Source of the DNA: Planctomycetota bacterium
Lineage (GTDB): Bacteria > Planctomycetota > Phycisphaerae > WQYP01
Length of the DNA stretch: 64,000 nucleotides
NCBI GenBank assembly: GCA_021827645.1
Contig: JAKAVA010000009.1
Location: 27,978 to 91,977, forward strand
Direction: 5' to 3'
The number at the start of each line of letters is the position of its first letter. Positions within the stretch are counted from its first letter, which is position 1. Below, in pieces: positions 44,488-54,066 of the stretch. The notes under the pieces are model-generated. The model did not search any database. It saw only the letters and a list, made by a program, of their open reading frames with translations, and was not told the origin of the DNA. The position numbers and the translations under genes were made by a program.

Positions 44488-45684
44488 ATGAAACAAACAC
44501 TTAAGAAAACAAACCCAGGCTCCGCCGTCAAATTGAATCTTTGCGAGGCCGACATCCAATCGCTCCGCCGACAGCTCATACGCTGGTTTTCCGCCGCGAA
44601 GCGCAATTTGCCCTGGCGTCAACACCGCGATCCATACGCCATCTGGCTCTCCGAGGTAATGCTGCAGCAGACGCAGGTGAAGACAGTGATACCGTATTAC
44701 AATAAATTTTTAACCCGATTTCCGGATATTCGCTCGCTGGCCCGGGCCGATATCGCCGAGGTTCTAACCCTCTGGGCCGGGTTAGGATATTATCGCCGGG
44801 CGCATCAGCTTCATGCGGCGGCACGAGATATATTAAATCATCATGGTGGCGTGATGCCGTCGGAATTTGACCGCCTCCTGAGCCTGCCGGGCTTCGGCCC
44901 CTACACCGCCGGCGCAGTGGCGAGCATCGCCTTCGGGCAGCGCGTACCGGCGGTGGATGGAAACGTCCTGCGGGTGATGACGCGTCTGCTGGCCGATGGG
45001 CGGGATATTCATCAACCCGCGGTGCAACGTGACCTTCGCCGTACCGCCGAGACATGGGTTCCGCCGCGGCGGACGGGCGATTTCAATCAGGCCCTGATGG
45101 AACTTGGTGCAACGATCTGCACCCCACGCAACCCGATTTGTACGCGGTGTCCTCTCGGTTCCATCTGCCGCGCCCGACGCAAAGGCGATCCGGCTCAATT
45201 CCCCCGGCGAACGCCGACGGTGGATCGCCGCACCCTTTATCTGGCGGCAATTGCCGTCACTGACGGGAGCGGAAAATTATTCATGGCGCAGAGACGCTCG
45301 CCGGGGCTCTGGGCCGGGCTCTGGGAATTGCCATCGGTCACAACCCCGGGCCCCGATGCCCCGCATGTCCGTGAGGTGATCAAACTTGCCGCTGAACATC
45401 ATGGTATTCATCTCACCGCAGTGCGCCGGGTGACCGATATCGTTCACATCCTTACCCATCGTCACATCACCGTCTGGATTTACCAGGGCCGAGCGGCAGG
45501 CTCCGGCCGAAAGCGTGGCAGACCCGCACCGCCCCCCACACCAACCGACTATGCCGCCACATGTTGGACCGCCCATCCCGATGCGTTGCCGCTTTCAGTA
45601 CTGGCGGAGAAACAGCTCGCGGCCCTGCGTGCAGCCGAGGCGGATATTCCCGCAGCCGGCTGCGCTGGCCGGGGTCAGGAATGA
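44488..45684 (+). CDS. mutY: A/G-specific adenine glycosylase
   Basis: 398 residues. MutY removes adenine opposite 8-oxoguanine. The HhH-GPD domain has WLSEVMLQQTQV with the catalytic glutamate, LLSLPGFGPYTAGAVASIA and the aspartate in VPAVDGNVLRVM. The [4Fe-4S] cluster motif CTPRNPICTRCPLGSIC has the C-x6-C-x2-C-x5-C spacing of the family. A C-terminal NUDIX-like domain (RSPGLWAGLWELPSV) recognises 8-oxoguanine. It is divergent from dcd-nrdJ and converges, with a 10-base overlap, on the next gene. Confidence 0.94.
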   Translation: MKQTLKKTNPGSAVKLNLCEADIQSLRRQLIRWFSAAKRNLPWRQHRDPYAIWLSEVMLQQTQVKTVIPYYNKFLTRFPDIRSLARADIAEVLTLWAGLGYYRRAHQLHAAARDILNHHGGVMPSEFDRLLSLPGFGPYTAGAVASIAFGQRVPAVDGNVLRVMTRLLADGRDIHQPAVQRDLRRTAETWVPPRRTGDFNQALMELGATICTPRNPICTRCPLGSICRARRKGDPAQFPRRTPTVDRRTLYLAAIAVTDGSGKLFMAQRRSPGLWAGLWELPSVTTPGPDAPHVREVIKLAAEHHGIHLTAVRRVTDIVHILTHRHITVWIYQGRAAGSGRKRGRPAPPPTPTDYAATCWTAHPDALPLSVLAEKQLAALRAAEADIPAAGCAGRGQE

Positions 45685-47051
45685 TTCCAATATTTGGCGA
45701 CGGCGACAGCCAGGGCTGTTTTGGCCATTTTCTCCATGGCACTGACGGACTGATGGCCGTAGAGGCTGTGGTAATAGGCTCGTATTAACTTTGAATACTG
45801 CCGGTTCGAGAGGGTGAGGCGGATTTTCGCCTCCACCGCATCAAATGGCAGCACCTGATGATGCACCACGCGTCCGAGCTTGACGATGATGATGCTGTCA
45901 CGGATGGGCTTGACGGGATTTTTCAGAAACATCGGCGGGGCCATCTGATAGGCGTGCAGCGATTCGATCAGCCGCGCCAGTTTCTGATTCGAGAGTTCCG
46001 ACGGCCGGACATTGGGCACGTGGCCACCATTGGCGGCGGCATAATCGTCAGAATTGTCCTCAGCGAGGAAGGCAAAATTGGCGCCATGCCGAATTTCATC
46101 CTCCAGATGGAGGCAATACGCCATCGCCTTGACCTTAGCTTCATGCAGCTGGGCCGGAGTCGGATGGCGGATCGGCTCAGTATGGGTGGGGTCATCCGGA
46201 TTGCGCGGCAGTTGCCGGGCGATGGGGTAGGTGATGGTGTAGAGGCTCACGCTGGTGTGGCGGGTAAATTTTGAAATGTGCCGCCGGTAATAACGGATCA
46301 GATCTCGCCGGGTGACGACAATCCTCGGCGAGATGGTGTGACTAATAAATAGTTCCAGCGTCGCCTTGTTACGAATCGACTCCAGACGCCGGTCCAGTGA
46401 AGTCCCCTGCCGCTTAAGCGCCCGATTGGCACGCTCCTCGGACCCCATGTACTGGGCGAGTAATTTTGCCTCCTGGACGCGGACATAGGCGGCAACCTGC
46501 TTTTTCTGGTCGGAGGTAAGCCGCCGCCTCGCCTGCGTGAGCAGCAGCATCGTATCCACCTTGTTGTGGATCGCCCGTGCCAATGTCCCCATCGCCTGCT
46601 GCTTAAAATACTGCAGATTACGACTGTCGGCCGCTTCCCGCTTCAGATCGCTGTCAACCATGTTGAAGATCGTTTGCACGAAGATGGGGCGTCCATCCAC
46701 ACTGCCCAATAGGGCCGCAACGCTCAATTTCTCCCCGGGCGGCAACGGCCGGGCCGCCTGCACGGGGGACAAATCGGAACCGAGCGAATTGGCGTATCCG
46801 CCGCCGGTTGCGGTCGTACTCCCGCCGCTGGTTGACACGGGCGCTGTTCCAGCCGCCGATCCATGCGGCGCCATATGCCCCGCCGCCGGCGTATCATCGG
46901 ATACCGCGGGTTTCTTCGGCGATGGAGGTTGCGGTACCACAAAAGCACTCGCGTGCATCGATCGAACCCCCGACGTGCAACCCGCTAATCCCAATGCGAG
47001 AATAGCGGCCCCGGAGCCGAGCAGGAGGACTGATATTTTTCGCTTGGTCAT
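45675..47051 (-). CDS. SurA/PrsA-like lipoprotein (peptidyl-prolyl isomerase family)
   Basis: 458 residues from ATG 47051 (MTKRKISVLLLGSG); the upstream in-frame extension is hydrophobic but lies before a better lipoprotein signal ending in LALGLAGC. A Pro/Gly-rich linker follows. The helical N-domain starts VAALLGSVDGRPIFVQTIFNMVDSDLKREA, as in SurA-type chaperones. The C-terminal region (VSLYTITYPIA, EAKVKAMAYCLHLEDEIRHGANFAFLAEDNSDD, NGGHVPNVRPSELS) resembles a parvulin domain, though its active-site residues are not fully recognisable. A periplasmic chaperone role is inferred. Confidence 0.75.
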   Translation of the reverse strand: MTKRKISVLLLGSGAAILALGLAGCTSGVRSMHASAFVVPQPPSPKKPAVSDDTPAAGHMAPHGSAAGTAPVSTSGGSTTATGGGYANSLGSDLSPVQAARPLPPGEKLSVAALLGSVDGRPIFVQTIFNMVDSDLKREAADSRNLQYFKQQAMGTLARAIHNKVDTMLLLTQARRRLTSDQKKQVAAYVRVQEAKLLAQYMGSEERANRALKRQGTSLDRRLESIRNKATLELFISHTISPRIVVTRRDLIRYYRRHISKFTRHTSVSLYTITYPIARQLPRNPDDPTHTEPIRHPTPAQLHEAKVKAMAYCLHLEDEIRHGANFAFLAEDNSDDYAAANGGHVPNVRPSELSNQKLARLIESLHAYQMAPPMFLKNPVKPIRDSIIIVKLGRVVHHQVLPFDAVEAKIRLTLSNRQYSKLIRAYYHSLYGHQSVSAMEKMAKTALAVAVAKYWNHS

Positions 47052-47234
47052 GATCTTATTAGCTACCGTATTTCTCTGTACATGGCCATGTAAAACCAAA
47101 AACATAGCCGTCGCACCGAGGATGATAACCGAATATGCTCGGCCGCAGATGCCACACCCATCCCATCCGGATATCCGCCGCAAGATGATTCCTTTGGCCG
47201 ACGATCACCGCTGCATAGGGGACGACACGAGAAA

Positions 47235-47735
47235 TCATGAACCCAGATGTTCCTGAAGATATTGGCCGAGGGCGGGGACACTTGCCGGGGCTGGCGCAGA
47301 GGGCGGTTTTTCGACTTTGATCCTTTTCTTCGCATTTTTTCCATTCGGATAGACGATGCGACTGGGGGGATAGACCACGGGGGGTGGCGGCGATCCCCGC
47401 CAGACGCGTCCAAAATAAATGTCTCCATCGGCCAGCAGGCCATCGAATTTTACGTTTTGCCCCGGTTTTACCAGCAGTCGGCGTGTTGCCCGGCCGCCGA
47501 AGTACAAGATGGAATAGCGATTCCACCACGCGTTGTGAGTGGTTCCGTGGTATCGCACGACCGCCAATTTGAGGTATTGGTTGATGGAGATTACTTTTGC
47601 CGTGCCGTGGGCAAGCCTCACTTCACCGTTTCGCACGGGCGTAGGCGCTGCGCACCCCGTCAGCAGCAGGCATAAAACGAGCACCGCCGCAGGAGCCGCC
47701 ACATAGGGGATGTTGTTGCCGCCACGATTCATCAT
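47235..47735 (-). CDS. Small lipoprotein of unknown function
   Basis: About 166 residues from ATG 47735 (MMNRGGNNIPYV); ATG 47744 is an alternative and neither has a clear Shine-Dalgarno sequence. The lipobox is LLLTGC. The mature part has a small beta-rich domain (AKVISINQYLKLAVVRYHG, LLVKPGQNVKFDGLLADGDIYFGRVW) and a Pro/Lys-rich tail. I do not recognise the family. Its upstream region (47736-47780) is duplicated at 49000-49044. Confidence 0.7.
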   Translation of the reverse strand: MMNRGGNNIPYVAAPAAVLVLCLLLTGCAAPTPVRNGEVRLAHGTAKVISINQYLKLAVVRYHGTTHNAWWNRYSILYFGGRATRRLLVKPGQNVKFDGLLADGDIYFGRVWRGSPPPPVVYPPSRIVYPNGKNAKKRIKVEKPPSAPAPASVPALGQYLQEHLGS

Positions 47736-47780
47736 CCCCGCCATCGTAGCAAAATCATGAGAAAGGTTAAATGCCGGGGG
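47736..47780. repeat. 45-bp direct repeat, left copy
   Basis: Contains CCATCGTAGCAAAATCATGA and ends TTAAATGCCGGGGG. It matches 49000-49044 in the same orientation with a single mismatch (T against C). It covers the upstream region of the small lipoprotein gene. Confidence 0.9.
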
Positions 47781-47866
47781 TGGTTTGGCCACGCCCGCCT
47801 ACGCATCGCGCCTGCAGGTTGGCGACGCCACCTGGGCGTCGCTCGCCGGCGCCCCCTGGGGCGGGG

Positions 47867-48712
47867 TCACGCCCGGACGGGAAGGGGGATGCTGGCCTGC
47901 TTCATCGCCGCGACACGCAGGTTATGAAGATGCACCACAAGACGGAGCCGGTTAGCGTCGGCCTCTGCCCCGCCAGCCGTTATCCACTCGTAGACCCCAA
48001 AGACCCCGACTATCGCCGCGATCGCGAGCGCGACCGGCGCCGTGGCTAGGGCGACGGCAGTAGACGCCGCCGTGTACGCCGCGAACGGAAGGGTAATGTC
48101 AAGCAGGCCGGCCAAGGCCGCCAGGCCGGACGACATGCCGATGTAGAAGCTGAACCCAGCGACGCCAACCCATGTGCCAAGGAGCGCGACGAGCCCCGCA
48201 CCCGATACCGCGGCCAGGGCCAATACGCGCCGCTCGGATAGGTTCCAGCCAGCGGCTCTCAAGAAGACAACTCGCTGGTCCTCGGTCATCGGGTCCCACT
48301 GTTTTTTCAATAGGTGCCGGTAAACCGCGGACTCCACATGGTAGGTGGACGCGTTCCTGCTCACGGGTATGCCAACTTTCCTGGCGGTGGGCACAACAAT
48401 GTCGCGATGGTAATAAATGTTCGACGGCCCGTCGGCGAATATCCAAGACCCGGTCCAGGAGTTCATGTCATTGAGCAGCGCGTGCCGCATGGCGTAGTCA
48501 CTGCTGTAATTGACCTTGTCCGCCGGCAGTTTAACGGTCTGGCATGCGAGTTTGAGAAAGTCGACGTGCATGCTGTCGACCATTCCGTTGATCTGCTCCG
48601 GGCCCCACTGCCCGCCCGCGCTCGACGCGGCCCCACATTCCCGCAGTTCCCGCTCGTAGGTTTTCTTCGGACCCCTTGAGGAGATACTATATGTGCTTGC
48701 TGCGAGGCGCAT
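47867..48712 (-). CDS. Membrane protein in repeat-flanked cassette, probably frameshifted from a lipoprotein leader
   Basis: 281 residues from ATG 48712. The helical N-terminal half (KKTYERELRECG, SSDYAMRHALLNDMNSW, VESAVYRHLLKKQWDPMTEDQRVVFLRAAGW) is followed by three or four hydrophobic segments (VLALAAVSGAGLVALLG; FYIGMSSGLAALAGLLDITL; ALATAPVALAIAAIVGVFGVYEW). The helical-then-membrane layout faintly recalls the YaaW/UPF0174 group; this is weak. In another frame just upstream, ATG 48792 with GGGAGG opens a lipoprotein signal (SRRAFVRGSLAISGALLIGD, lipobox PGC) that should join this protein. An indel between about 48660 and 48712 would restore one product of about 310 residues. Confidence 0.6.
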   Translation of the reverse strand: MRLAASTYSISSRGPKKTYERELRECGAASSAGGQWGPEQINGMVDSMHVDFLKLACQTVKLPADKVNYSSDYAMRHALLNDMNSWTGSWIFADGPSNIYYHRDIVVPTARKVGIPVSRNASTYHVESAVYRHLLKKQWDPMTEDQRVVFLRAAGWNLSERRVLALAAVSGAGLVALLGTWVGVAGFSFYIGMSSGLAALAGLLDITLPFAAYTAASTAVALATAPVALAIAAIVGVFGVYEWITAGGAEADANRLRLVVHLHNLRVAAMKQASIPLPVRA

Positions 48713-48792
48713 CCCGGAAGCGCATCTCCGATCAAGAGCGCGCCGGAGATGGCCAGCGAACCACGCACGAACGCCCTTCGTGAATTAACCAT
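48700..48792 (-). other. Lipoprotein signal sequence out of frame with the gene downstream
   Basis: ATG 48792 has GGGAGG five bases upstream and encodes MVNSRRAFVRGSLAISG with lipobox ALPGC and then ASQQ. The frame runs on without homology into the body of the next gene, which is read in a different frame. Confidence 0.55.
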
Positions 48793-49173
48793 ATGCGCCT
48801 CCCATAGTAGATTTGGCAGACCCGCTTGCGGCCACGGCTCCATCAGGGGCGTGTCCGCTGGCTAGGCGGGCCTAGCACACGAAAGTCTACCTCGGATTTG
48901 TTTGGGTGCAAGCGGGGCAGCGTGCGAATGCCGGCATGCTCGTCTTCCCGTTTGCTCCGGCGGTTGGCTCGGTGGAACCCTGGCCGTATTGTCGCTTTCC
49001 CCCGCCATCGTAGCAAAATCATGAGAAAGGCTAAATGCCGGGGGATTTCGGCCGTGTGCAGGGCCGGGGCGACTCCAGACAAAATCATTTCATTGGTAGC
49101 TGGCGTACGGACTTTGGCCTATCATCGAGACGTTGCGAGTTGAGATGGATAGCCGCAGGCGGTTGAGGAACAG
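48793..49173. other. Gap with cassette edge and ABC transporter upstream region
   Basis: 381 bases. It contains the ribosome binding site of the cassette gene, the right 45-bp repeat at 49000-49044, and the region before the ABC transporter gene. No further gene is seen. Confidence 0.5.
49000..49044. repeat. 45-bp direct repeat, right copy
   Basis: Same orientation as 47736-47780, one mismatch. Together they enclose about 1.2 kb with one gene. Confidence 0.9.
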
Positions 49174-49917
49174 ATGTCGGCACACATGATTAATCTTCAG
49201 GATGTCCGAAAGATTTACGCGGCGGGTTCGCAGCGCGTCGAGGCCCTGCGCGGTGTGAGCCTGCAGGTGGAAAGCGGCGAATTTGTCGCCATCATGGGGG
49301 CCAGCGGGTCGGGCAAATCAACGCTGCTGCATCTCTGTGCGCTGCTGGACCGCCCGACATCCGGCACCGTGACCATTGGGGGAGAGAATCTCTCAGTTTT
49401 GTCGGAGCGGCAATGCGTGGAATTTCGGCGGCACCGGGTGGGGCTGATTTTTCAACAGTTCAATCTGATTCCCAATTTGTCGGTAATGGATAATGTTCTT
49501 CTGCCCGCGCGGCTTGCCGGACGGTGCGATGCATCCTGTATCCGGCGGGCGACGGATCTTCTGGACCGTCTGGGGCTTGCCAATCGTCAGCATCACCGGC
49601 CCGATGCGCTCTCCGGCGGTGAACAGCAGCGTACCGCCATCGCCCGGGCCCTGATCATGAGCCCCCCGCTGCTGCTGGCGGATGAACCGACCGGCAATCT
49701 GGATTCCGCCAATTCAAGGCAGTTCTGGAGCCTGCTGGGCGATATGGTGGAAGAGACTTCGTTGACCGTGTTGGTGGTCACCCACGAACCCTCGGCAGCG
49801 GCCGAAGCGGATCGGGTGGTGGTCCTGCGGGACGGTACCGTGGCCGGGCAATTCAACGTGGAGGAAGCCGAAAATGCCGGAGAGCTTGCGGCTCGCTATC
49901 AGCTCCTTACGCGGTAA
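49174..49917 (+). CDS. ABC transporter ATP-binding protein (LolD/MacB type)
   Basis: 247 residues; ATG 49174 with GAGGA upstream. Walker A GASGSGKST, Q-loop FQQFNLIPNLSVMDNV, signature LSGGEQQRTAIARAL, Walker B LLLADEPTGNLDS and the switch histidine in VVTHEPS are complete. This subgroup powers FtsX-type permeases that move lipoproteins, peptides or lipids or act mechanically rather than import solutes. The permease gene overlaps its 3' end by 44 bases, so the two are made together. Confidence 0.93.
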   Translation: MSAHMINLQDVRKIYAAGSQRVEALRGVSLQVESGEFVAIMGASGSGKSTLLHLCALLDRPTSGTVTIGGENLSVLSERQCVEFRRHRVGLIFQQFNLIPNLSVMDNVLLPARLAGRCDASCIRRATDLLDRLGLANRQHHRPDALSGGEQQRTAIARALIMSPPLLLADEPTGNLDSANSRQFWSLLGDMVEETSLTVLVVTHEPSAAAEADRVVVLRDGTVAGQFNVEEAENAGELAARYQLLTR

Positions 49918-52474
49918 GCCGATCCGGGCGCTGCTTTCATGTCTGGCCGTGATGATGGCCGTGGCACTGGTTTTTTGCGCCAGCGGGGCGATGGATTGTC
50001 TCGAGGCATCCTTTACGCACAATCTGGATCAGCGACTGGGGCGGACGACGGCGCGGGTGCTGCCGGCGTTTGCGGCGGCGCATCAATTGCTGCCGTTTTC
50101 GGTCATCAGGAAACTGCGCACCATGCCGCAGATCAAGGCGGTTCAGGGGCGTGCTTTTGCGCACCTGCCGATCAAGTGCGGCCATCATCTCGCCTATGCC
50201 GATGTGGTGGGGATTCAGATGGCGGCTGCCGACAGCCGTGTGAATCCGCTCTCGGTCGCCGAGGGTCGCCCTTTGAGCAGCATACCCAATGGGATTGTAT
50301 TAAATGGGGCTTTGGCGGCGATGCTCGGGGCGCATGTCGGATCGACGGTTACGCTTACCGGAAAGCGGAAGGGCGTTTTTATTCTTACCGGCATTCTGCA
50401 CCGTTCGGCGGTGCGGCGTTTTATCACCTTTCCGCAGGCATATATCCGCCTGCAGAATCTGCGCCATATCTGGCCGATCCACGGGCTGACGCGTGTGGAT
50501 GTGCGGGGGGAGCCCGGGATCAAACCGGCCGAAATCGCCACCCTGATTCGCCATAAACTCGGGCCCATCGCCCGGGTGCAGGCGGCTGGCGCGGCGCAGA
50601 AGACTTTTTCCCGTATCAAGCGGGTTATCCGTGATCTGCGGCTGGGGGTGAGCATACCGGCGGCCATCGGCGCGGGGATGCTGGTGTTGGGGCTCGGCCT
50701 TGTGGGGCTGGCGGGGCGCATCCGGGAACTGGGGCGTCTGCGGTGCATCGGGGCCTCGCCGGGGCAGATCTTCACGCTGGTGATCTTCGAGCAGATCACC
50801 ATTGCCATCGTGGCTGTGATCGGCGGATGCGCCGTGGGCCTGATGGCCGTTCGTGTATTAACACTTCATTATTCGCACTTTTTTTCCGTCTTCCATATTT
50901 CATCCAGCACGTTTCTCTTTGCGATGGCTGCCGGTGTGCTGGCGATTCTCATCGGCAGCCTTCCGGCGCTGATGACGGCCCTGCGGGCCGAGCCGATGTC
51001 GGCATTTCTGATTGCCGGGCGACCGAACCGGCCGCGGCGTGTGACGATTCCACTGCTGCTGGCGGTGTTGCTGATCGCGGCGCAGATCACGTTGTGGAAC
51101 GTTCCGCAGCATCAGTGGGCGGTCTGGTTTTATCTGTTTTTCGGCCTGCCGATGATTCTCATCGCGGCATGTCTGGCGTGCCCGGCCACAGTGCTGTTAA
51201 TCGAGCGGTTGCTGGCGCGTCCGCTGGCGCGGATATGGGGGGTTGGCCGCGAATTTATTTCGCATAACTGGGTGCGCTCGCCCTATCTGGCGGGCACCAT
51301 CGCGGCGGCCCTGCTGGCGGGCATGGCGTTTTTCGTCTCCATGCGATCGCGCGGGGAAGGGCTTCTGGCGTCATGGGAGTTCCCCGCCCATTTTCCCGAT
51401 GCGTTCGTCTTCAGCCCTTTTCAGCCGATTGCCACATCCAAGGTTGCCGCCATACCGCTGCACGTTAAAGGCGTAACACGGGCTTCCGCGTTGACGGCTT
51501 TCTGGGTGCGGGGACGGGTGCATGGCAAAGACATCCGGCTATTGTTTGTGGCCGTCGAACCGAAAACGTTTGTGCCGATGCTGGGATTGAGATTCGCCCA
51601 TCAATCGGCGGCGGCGGTGGAAAAGGCCATGAATGCAGGACGTGGTATCGTCATTTCACCGCAGAGCGCCCGTGCACTGCACCTGACCCGCGGCAGCCGC
51701 ATTGAGCTTGGCACCATCGCCGGCCCGCGAAAAGTGATGGTGCTGGGTACGGGCCAATCTGCGGGTATCGACATCGCACAGAATTATCTGCAGGTGGGGA
51801 GGATATTCCACAAAACATCTGCGGCGGCGATCCTCGGCACATTGGGCGAGGCGAAAGAGTGGTTCGGCGTTCCCGGTTGCAACATGGTCATGCTGAACAT
51901 CCGTCGGCAGATGCCGGCGATGCCGATCGTGATATCGGTCAAGAAATATCTCTCCAAAGCGGCCGCCCCTTCCATGCTCGGGTCGCTTCTGGGGCTGGGG
52001 GCATTGCAGTTACACGGCACATCGGTGCGGGCCATGAAACGCCATCTGGATCGGGTGATCACTCAGGTGATGCGGGCGCTTTCGGCGGCCGCCATCGGTG
52101 TGATGATCGTCGGCGCCATCGGAGCCGCGTTGCTGATTGCGGCTGCGATCCGCGGAAGGCGATATGAATTCGGTATCTTGCGGGCGGTGGGAGCCGCCCG
52201 TGGGCAGATTGTCCGCATGGTCATCGCCCAGATGTCGGTACCGGTTATCGCGGGGATTCTCATCGGCGCAGGAGTTGGAAGTTACATTGCGCTGATGGCC
52301 ACGCGCGTGGATCACCGCATGGCGGGATTTCATTCGCGCTTTATTATTTCATGGGGATCGATGGGGTTTGGAGCAGCGATGACGGTCGTTCTGGCGCTTA
52401 CTTTTGCGGCCTGGCCCGCCCTGAGAGCATGCCGCACCGGAATCCGGGCGCTGGTGAGTGAAGGACGGGGGTAA
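49874..52474 (+). CDS. FtsX-like ABC transporter permease
   Basis: 866 residues; the ATG lies 44 bases inside the ATPase gene. One N-terminal helix (ALLSCLAVMMAVALVFCASGAM) leads to a MacB-type periplasmic domain, then a first FtsX unit (AAIGAGMLVLGLGLVGLAGRIRELGRLRCIGASPGQIFTLV), a second periplasmic domain and a last FtsX unit (IGVMIVGAIGAALLIAAAIRGRRYEFGILRAVGAARGQIVRMVI). This duplicated layout, with about eight to ten helices, is that of LolC/E-like long permeases. Transported substrate unknown. Confidence 0.9.
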   Translation: MPESLRLAISSLRGKPIRALLSCLAVMMAVALVFCASGAMDCLEASFTHNLDQRLGRTTARVLPAFAAAHQLLPFSVIRKLRTMPQIKAVQGRAFAHLPIKCGHHLAYADVVGIQMAAADSRVNPLSVAEGRPLSSIPNGIVLNGALAAMLGAHVGSTVTLTGKRKGVFILTGILHRSAVRRFITFPQAYIRLQNLRHIWPIHGLTRVDVRGEPGIKPAEIATLIRHKLGPIARVQAAGAAQKTFSRIKRVIRDLRLGVSIPAAIGAGMLVLGLGLVGLAGRIRELGRLRCIGASPGQIFTLVIFEQITIAIVAVIGGCAVGLMAVRVLTLHYSHFFSVFHISSSTFLFAMAAGVLAILIGSLPALMTALRAEPMSAFLIAGRPNRPRRVTIPLLLAVLLIAAQITLWNVPQHQWAVWFYLFFGLPMILIAACLACPATVLLIERLLARPLARIWGVGREFISHNWVRSPYLAGTIAAALLAGMAFFVSMRSRGEGLLASWEFPAHFPDAFVFSPFQPIATSKVAAIPLHVKGVTRASALTAFWVRGRVHGKDIRLLFVAVEPKTFVPMLGLRFAHQSAAAVEKAMNAGRGIVISPQSARALHLTRGSRIELGTIAGPRKVMVLGTGQSAGIDIAQNYLQVGRIFHKTSAAAILGTLGEAKEWFGVPGCNMVMLNIRRQMPAMPIVISVKKYLSKAAAPSMLGSLLGLGALQLHGTSVRAMKRHLDRVITQVMRALSAAAIGVMIVGAIGAALLIAAAIRGRRYEFGILRAVGAARGQIVRMVIAQMSVPVIAGILIGAGVGSYIALMATRVDHRMAGFHSRFIISWGSMGFGAAMTVVLALTFAAWPALRACRTGIRALVSEGRG

Positions 52475-52635
52475 TCCGCCGCACCGCATCGCTGTGGGCC
52501 CGGATGGCAAAAACGAGTTAGAATGATGGCACCATCGATGGAAATGAACCGGAATTTTCCAGTCCTGTTCTTGACACAGCCTCACAGTGGATTACGATCA
52601 ATGGGCTGGGTTAATATTTCATGGGTTGAACGCTG

Positions 52636-53679
52636 ATGAGTGAACGCGAAAAATTTCATGCCGAGGAACTGGCGGTGGTGCTCAGCCACTATGATCTGGG
52701 CATTATTGAGGCAATCAAGGAATTTCCACGCGGATCGCGTAAGGCGCCAAAACTGCTGATCCGCACGGCCAAGGCGGAATATCTGCTCAAACGCCGGGCC
52801 AAGGGGAAAGATGATCCGTTCAAGGTGGCATTCTGTCATGCCATTCAGATGTTTCTGGCGGAAAAACAATTCCCGCTTCCCCACCTCATCGGCACGCGCA
52901 AAGAAAACAACTCCATGCTTCAAATTCTCGGAGCCATCTACGAATTGTTTGAATATATCCGCGGTTCCGGGTACGACAATTCGGTTGAAGCGACGCGCGA
53001 TTCCGGTCGGATTCTCGCGCTGTATCACAAATTGCTTCGCGATTACACGCCCGAGTATGAACCACCTCTGGGCAGCTATCACAATTCGCGCCATATTAAT
53101 TCCAGCATCGACCAGATCCCCAACACCATCCGCCGCACTGCCGATGATCATGATTCCGAGCGATCGCAGGTGCGATCCATACTCGAATATCTTCGTGACA
53201 GCTACATTAAAGCCGCCACGGCCGTTAATCATCTCGGTCTGCAGGACTGGCCGCTGCAGATTGTTCACAGCGACTGGCACCCGGGCAACATGCTGTTTCG
53301 CAACGGGCGGGTGGTTGCCGTCATTGATTACGATTCCGCCCGCATGCAGCAGCGGATCATCGATATGGCCAACGGCGCCCTGCAGTTCTCGATCATTGGC
53401 GGCGGCGATGATCCATCAACATGGCCTGATCATGTGGACGAAGTTCGCTTTCAGAATTTCATTCGCGGCTATGATTCCGTGGACATGGTGAGTGTGGCGG
53501 AACTCCAAGCGATACCGCACCTTATGATCGAAGCCATGGTGGCGGAAAGCGCCTTCCACATAGCGGCAACCGGGTCGTTCGGCCGTATCGAGGGATATGG
53601 ATTCTTGAAAATGATAGAACGTAAGGTAAAATGGGTCCAAGAGCACGGTGATCGCTTGCTTCAACTCGTGTCGGTTTGA
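52636..53679 (+). CDS. APH/ChoK-family phosphotransferase
   Basis: 347 residues. Protein-kinase-like small-molecule kinase: ATP-binding N-lobe (KLLIRTAKAEYLLKRRAKG), hinge region EYIRGSGYD, catalytic loop IVHSDWHPGNMLF and metal-binding VAVIDYDSA. HSDWHPGN is the H-x-D-x-x-x-x-N Brenner motif. Homoserine-kinase-like or aminoglycoside-type substrates are possible; sequence alone cannot decide. It stands alone after the ABC pair, with an ATG at 52636 and no strong ribosome binding site. Confidence 0.82.
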   Translation: MSEREKFHAEELAVVLSHYDLGIIEAIKEFPRGSRKAPKLLIRTAKAEYLLKRRAKGKDDPFKVAFCHAIQMFLAEKQFPLPHLIGTRKENNSMLQILGAIYELFEYIRGSGYDNSVEATRDSGRILALYHKLLRDYTPEYEPPLGSYHNSRHINSSIDQIPNTIRRTADDHDSERSQVRSILEYLRDSYIKAATAVNHLGLQDWPLQIVHSDWHPGNMLFRNGRVVAVIDYDSARMQQRIIDMANGALQFSIIGGGDDPSTWPDHVDEVRFQNFIRGYDSVDMVSVAELQAIPHLMIEAMVAESAFHIAATGSFGRIEGYGFLKMIERKVKWVQEHGDRLLQLVSV

Positions 53680-54066
53680 GAAACCGATTGCATGGATGTT
53701 GTCGTTACGGGTTTTAAGCAGGATACGTGGGCTCAAGGCGGTCTTGACGAGGCAGCAATTTACCTGTCGGCATGAAATAGCGCGATGGGATGTCATGGGA
53801 TGTCCGTGACCTAATCAGCCGGGCAAAGAGAAATGGTGAGAGAAGAATACCGATCGAATCGATGCCGACACCGTCAATGGTCAGCGGCTTAAAGTGCTCA
53901 AGCTGTATGGAACGCCAATGGTTTCGACGAGTGCCGTCCGTGTTGATGGCTGACATGCTGGCGTAAAGAACCCTGATATCGCTCGATTGCCATTTGTATC
54001 GTGCATCAAACTTGATGATCCCGATTCGGTCTGGATTAGCAAGTGTACTTTTACCGGGAGATGGTG
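53680..54066. other. Gap of about 390 bp before the XRE regulator
   Basis: No convincing gene. A minus-strand frame of 80 codons (53714-53956) has a weak protein-like stretch (GIDSIGILLSPFLFARLI) but no ribosome binding site. No terminator is seen. Confidence 0.4.

Noticed and set aside
53714..53956. 80-codon minus-strand gene
   Set aside because: No ribosome binding site or family; composition only weakly protein-like.
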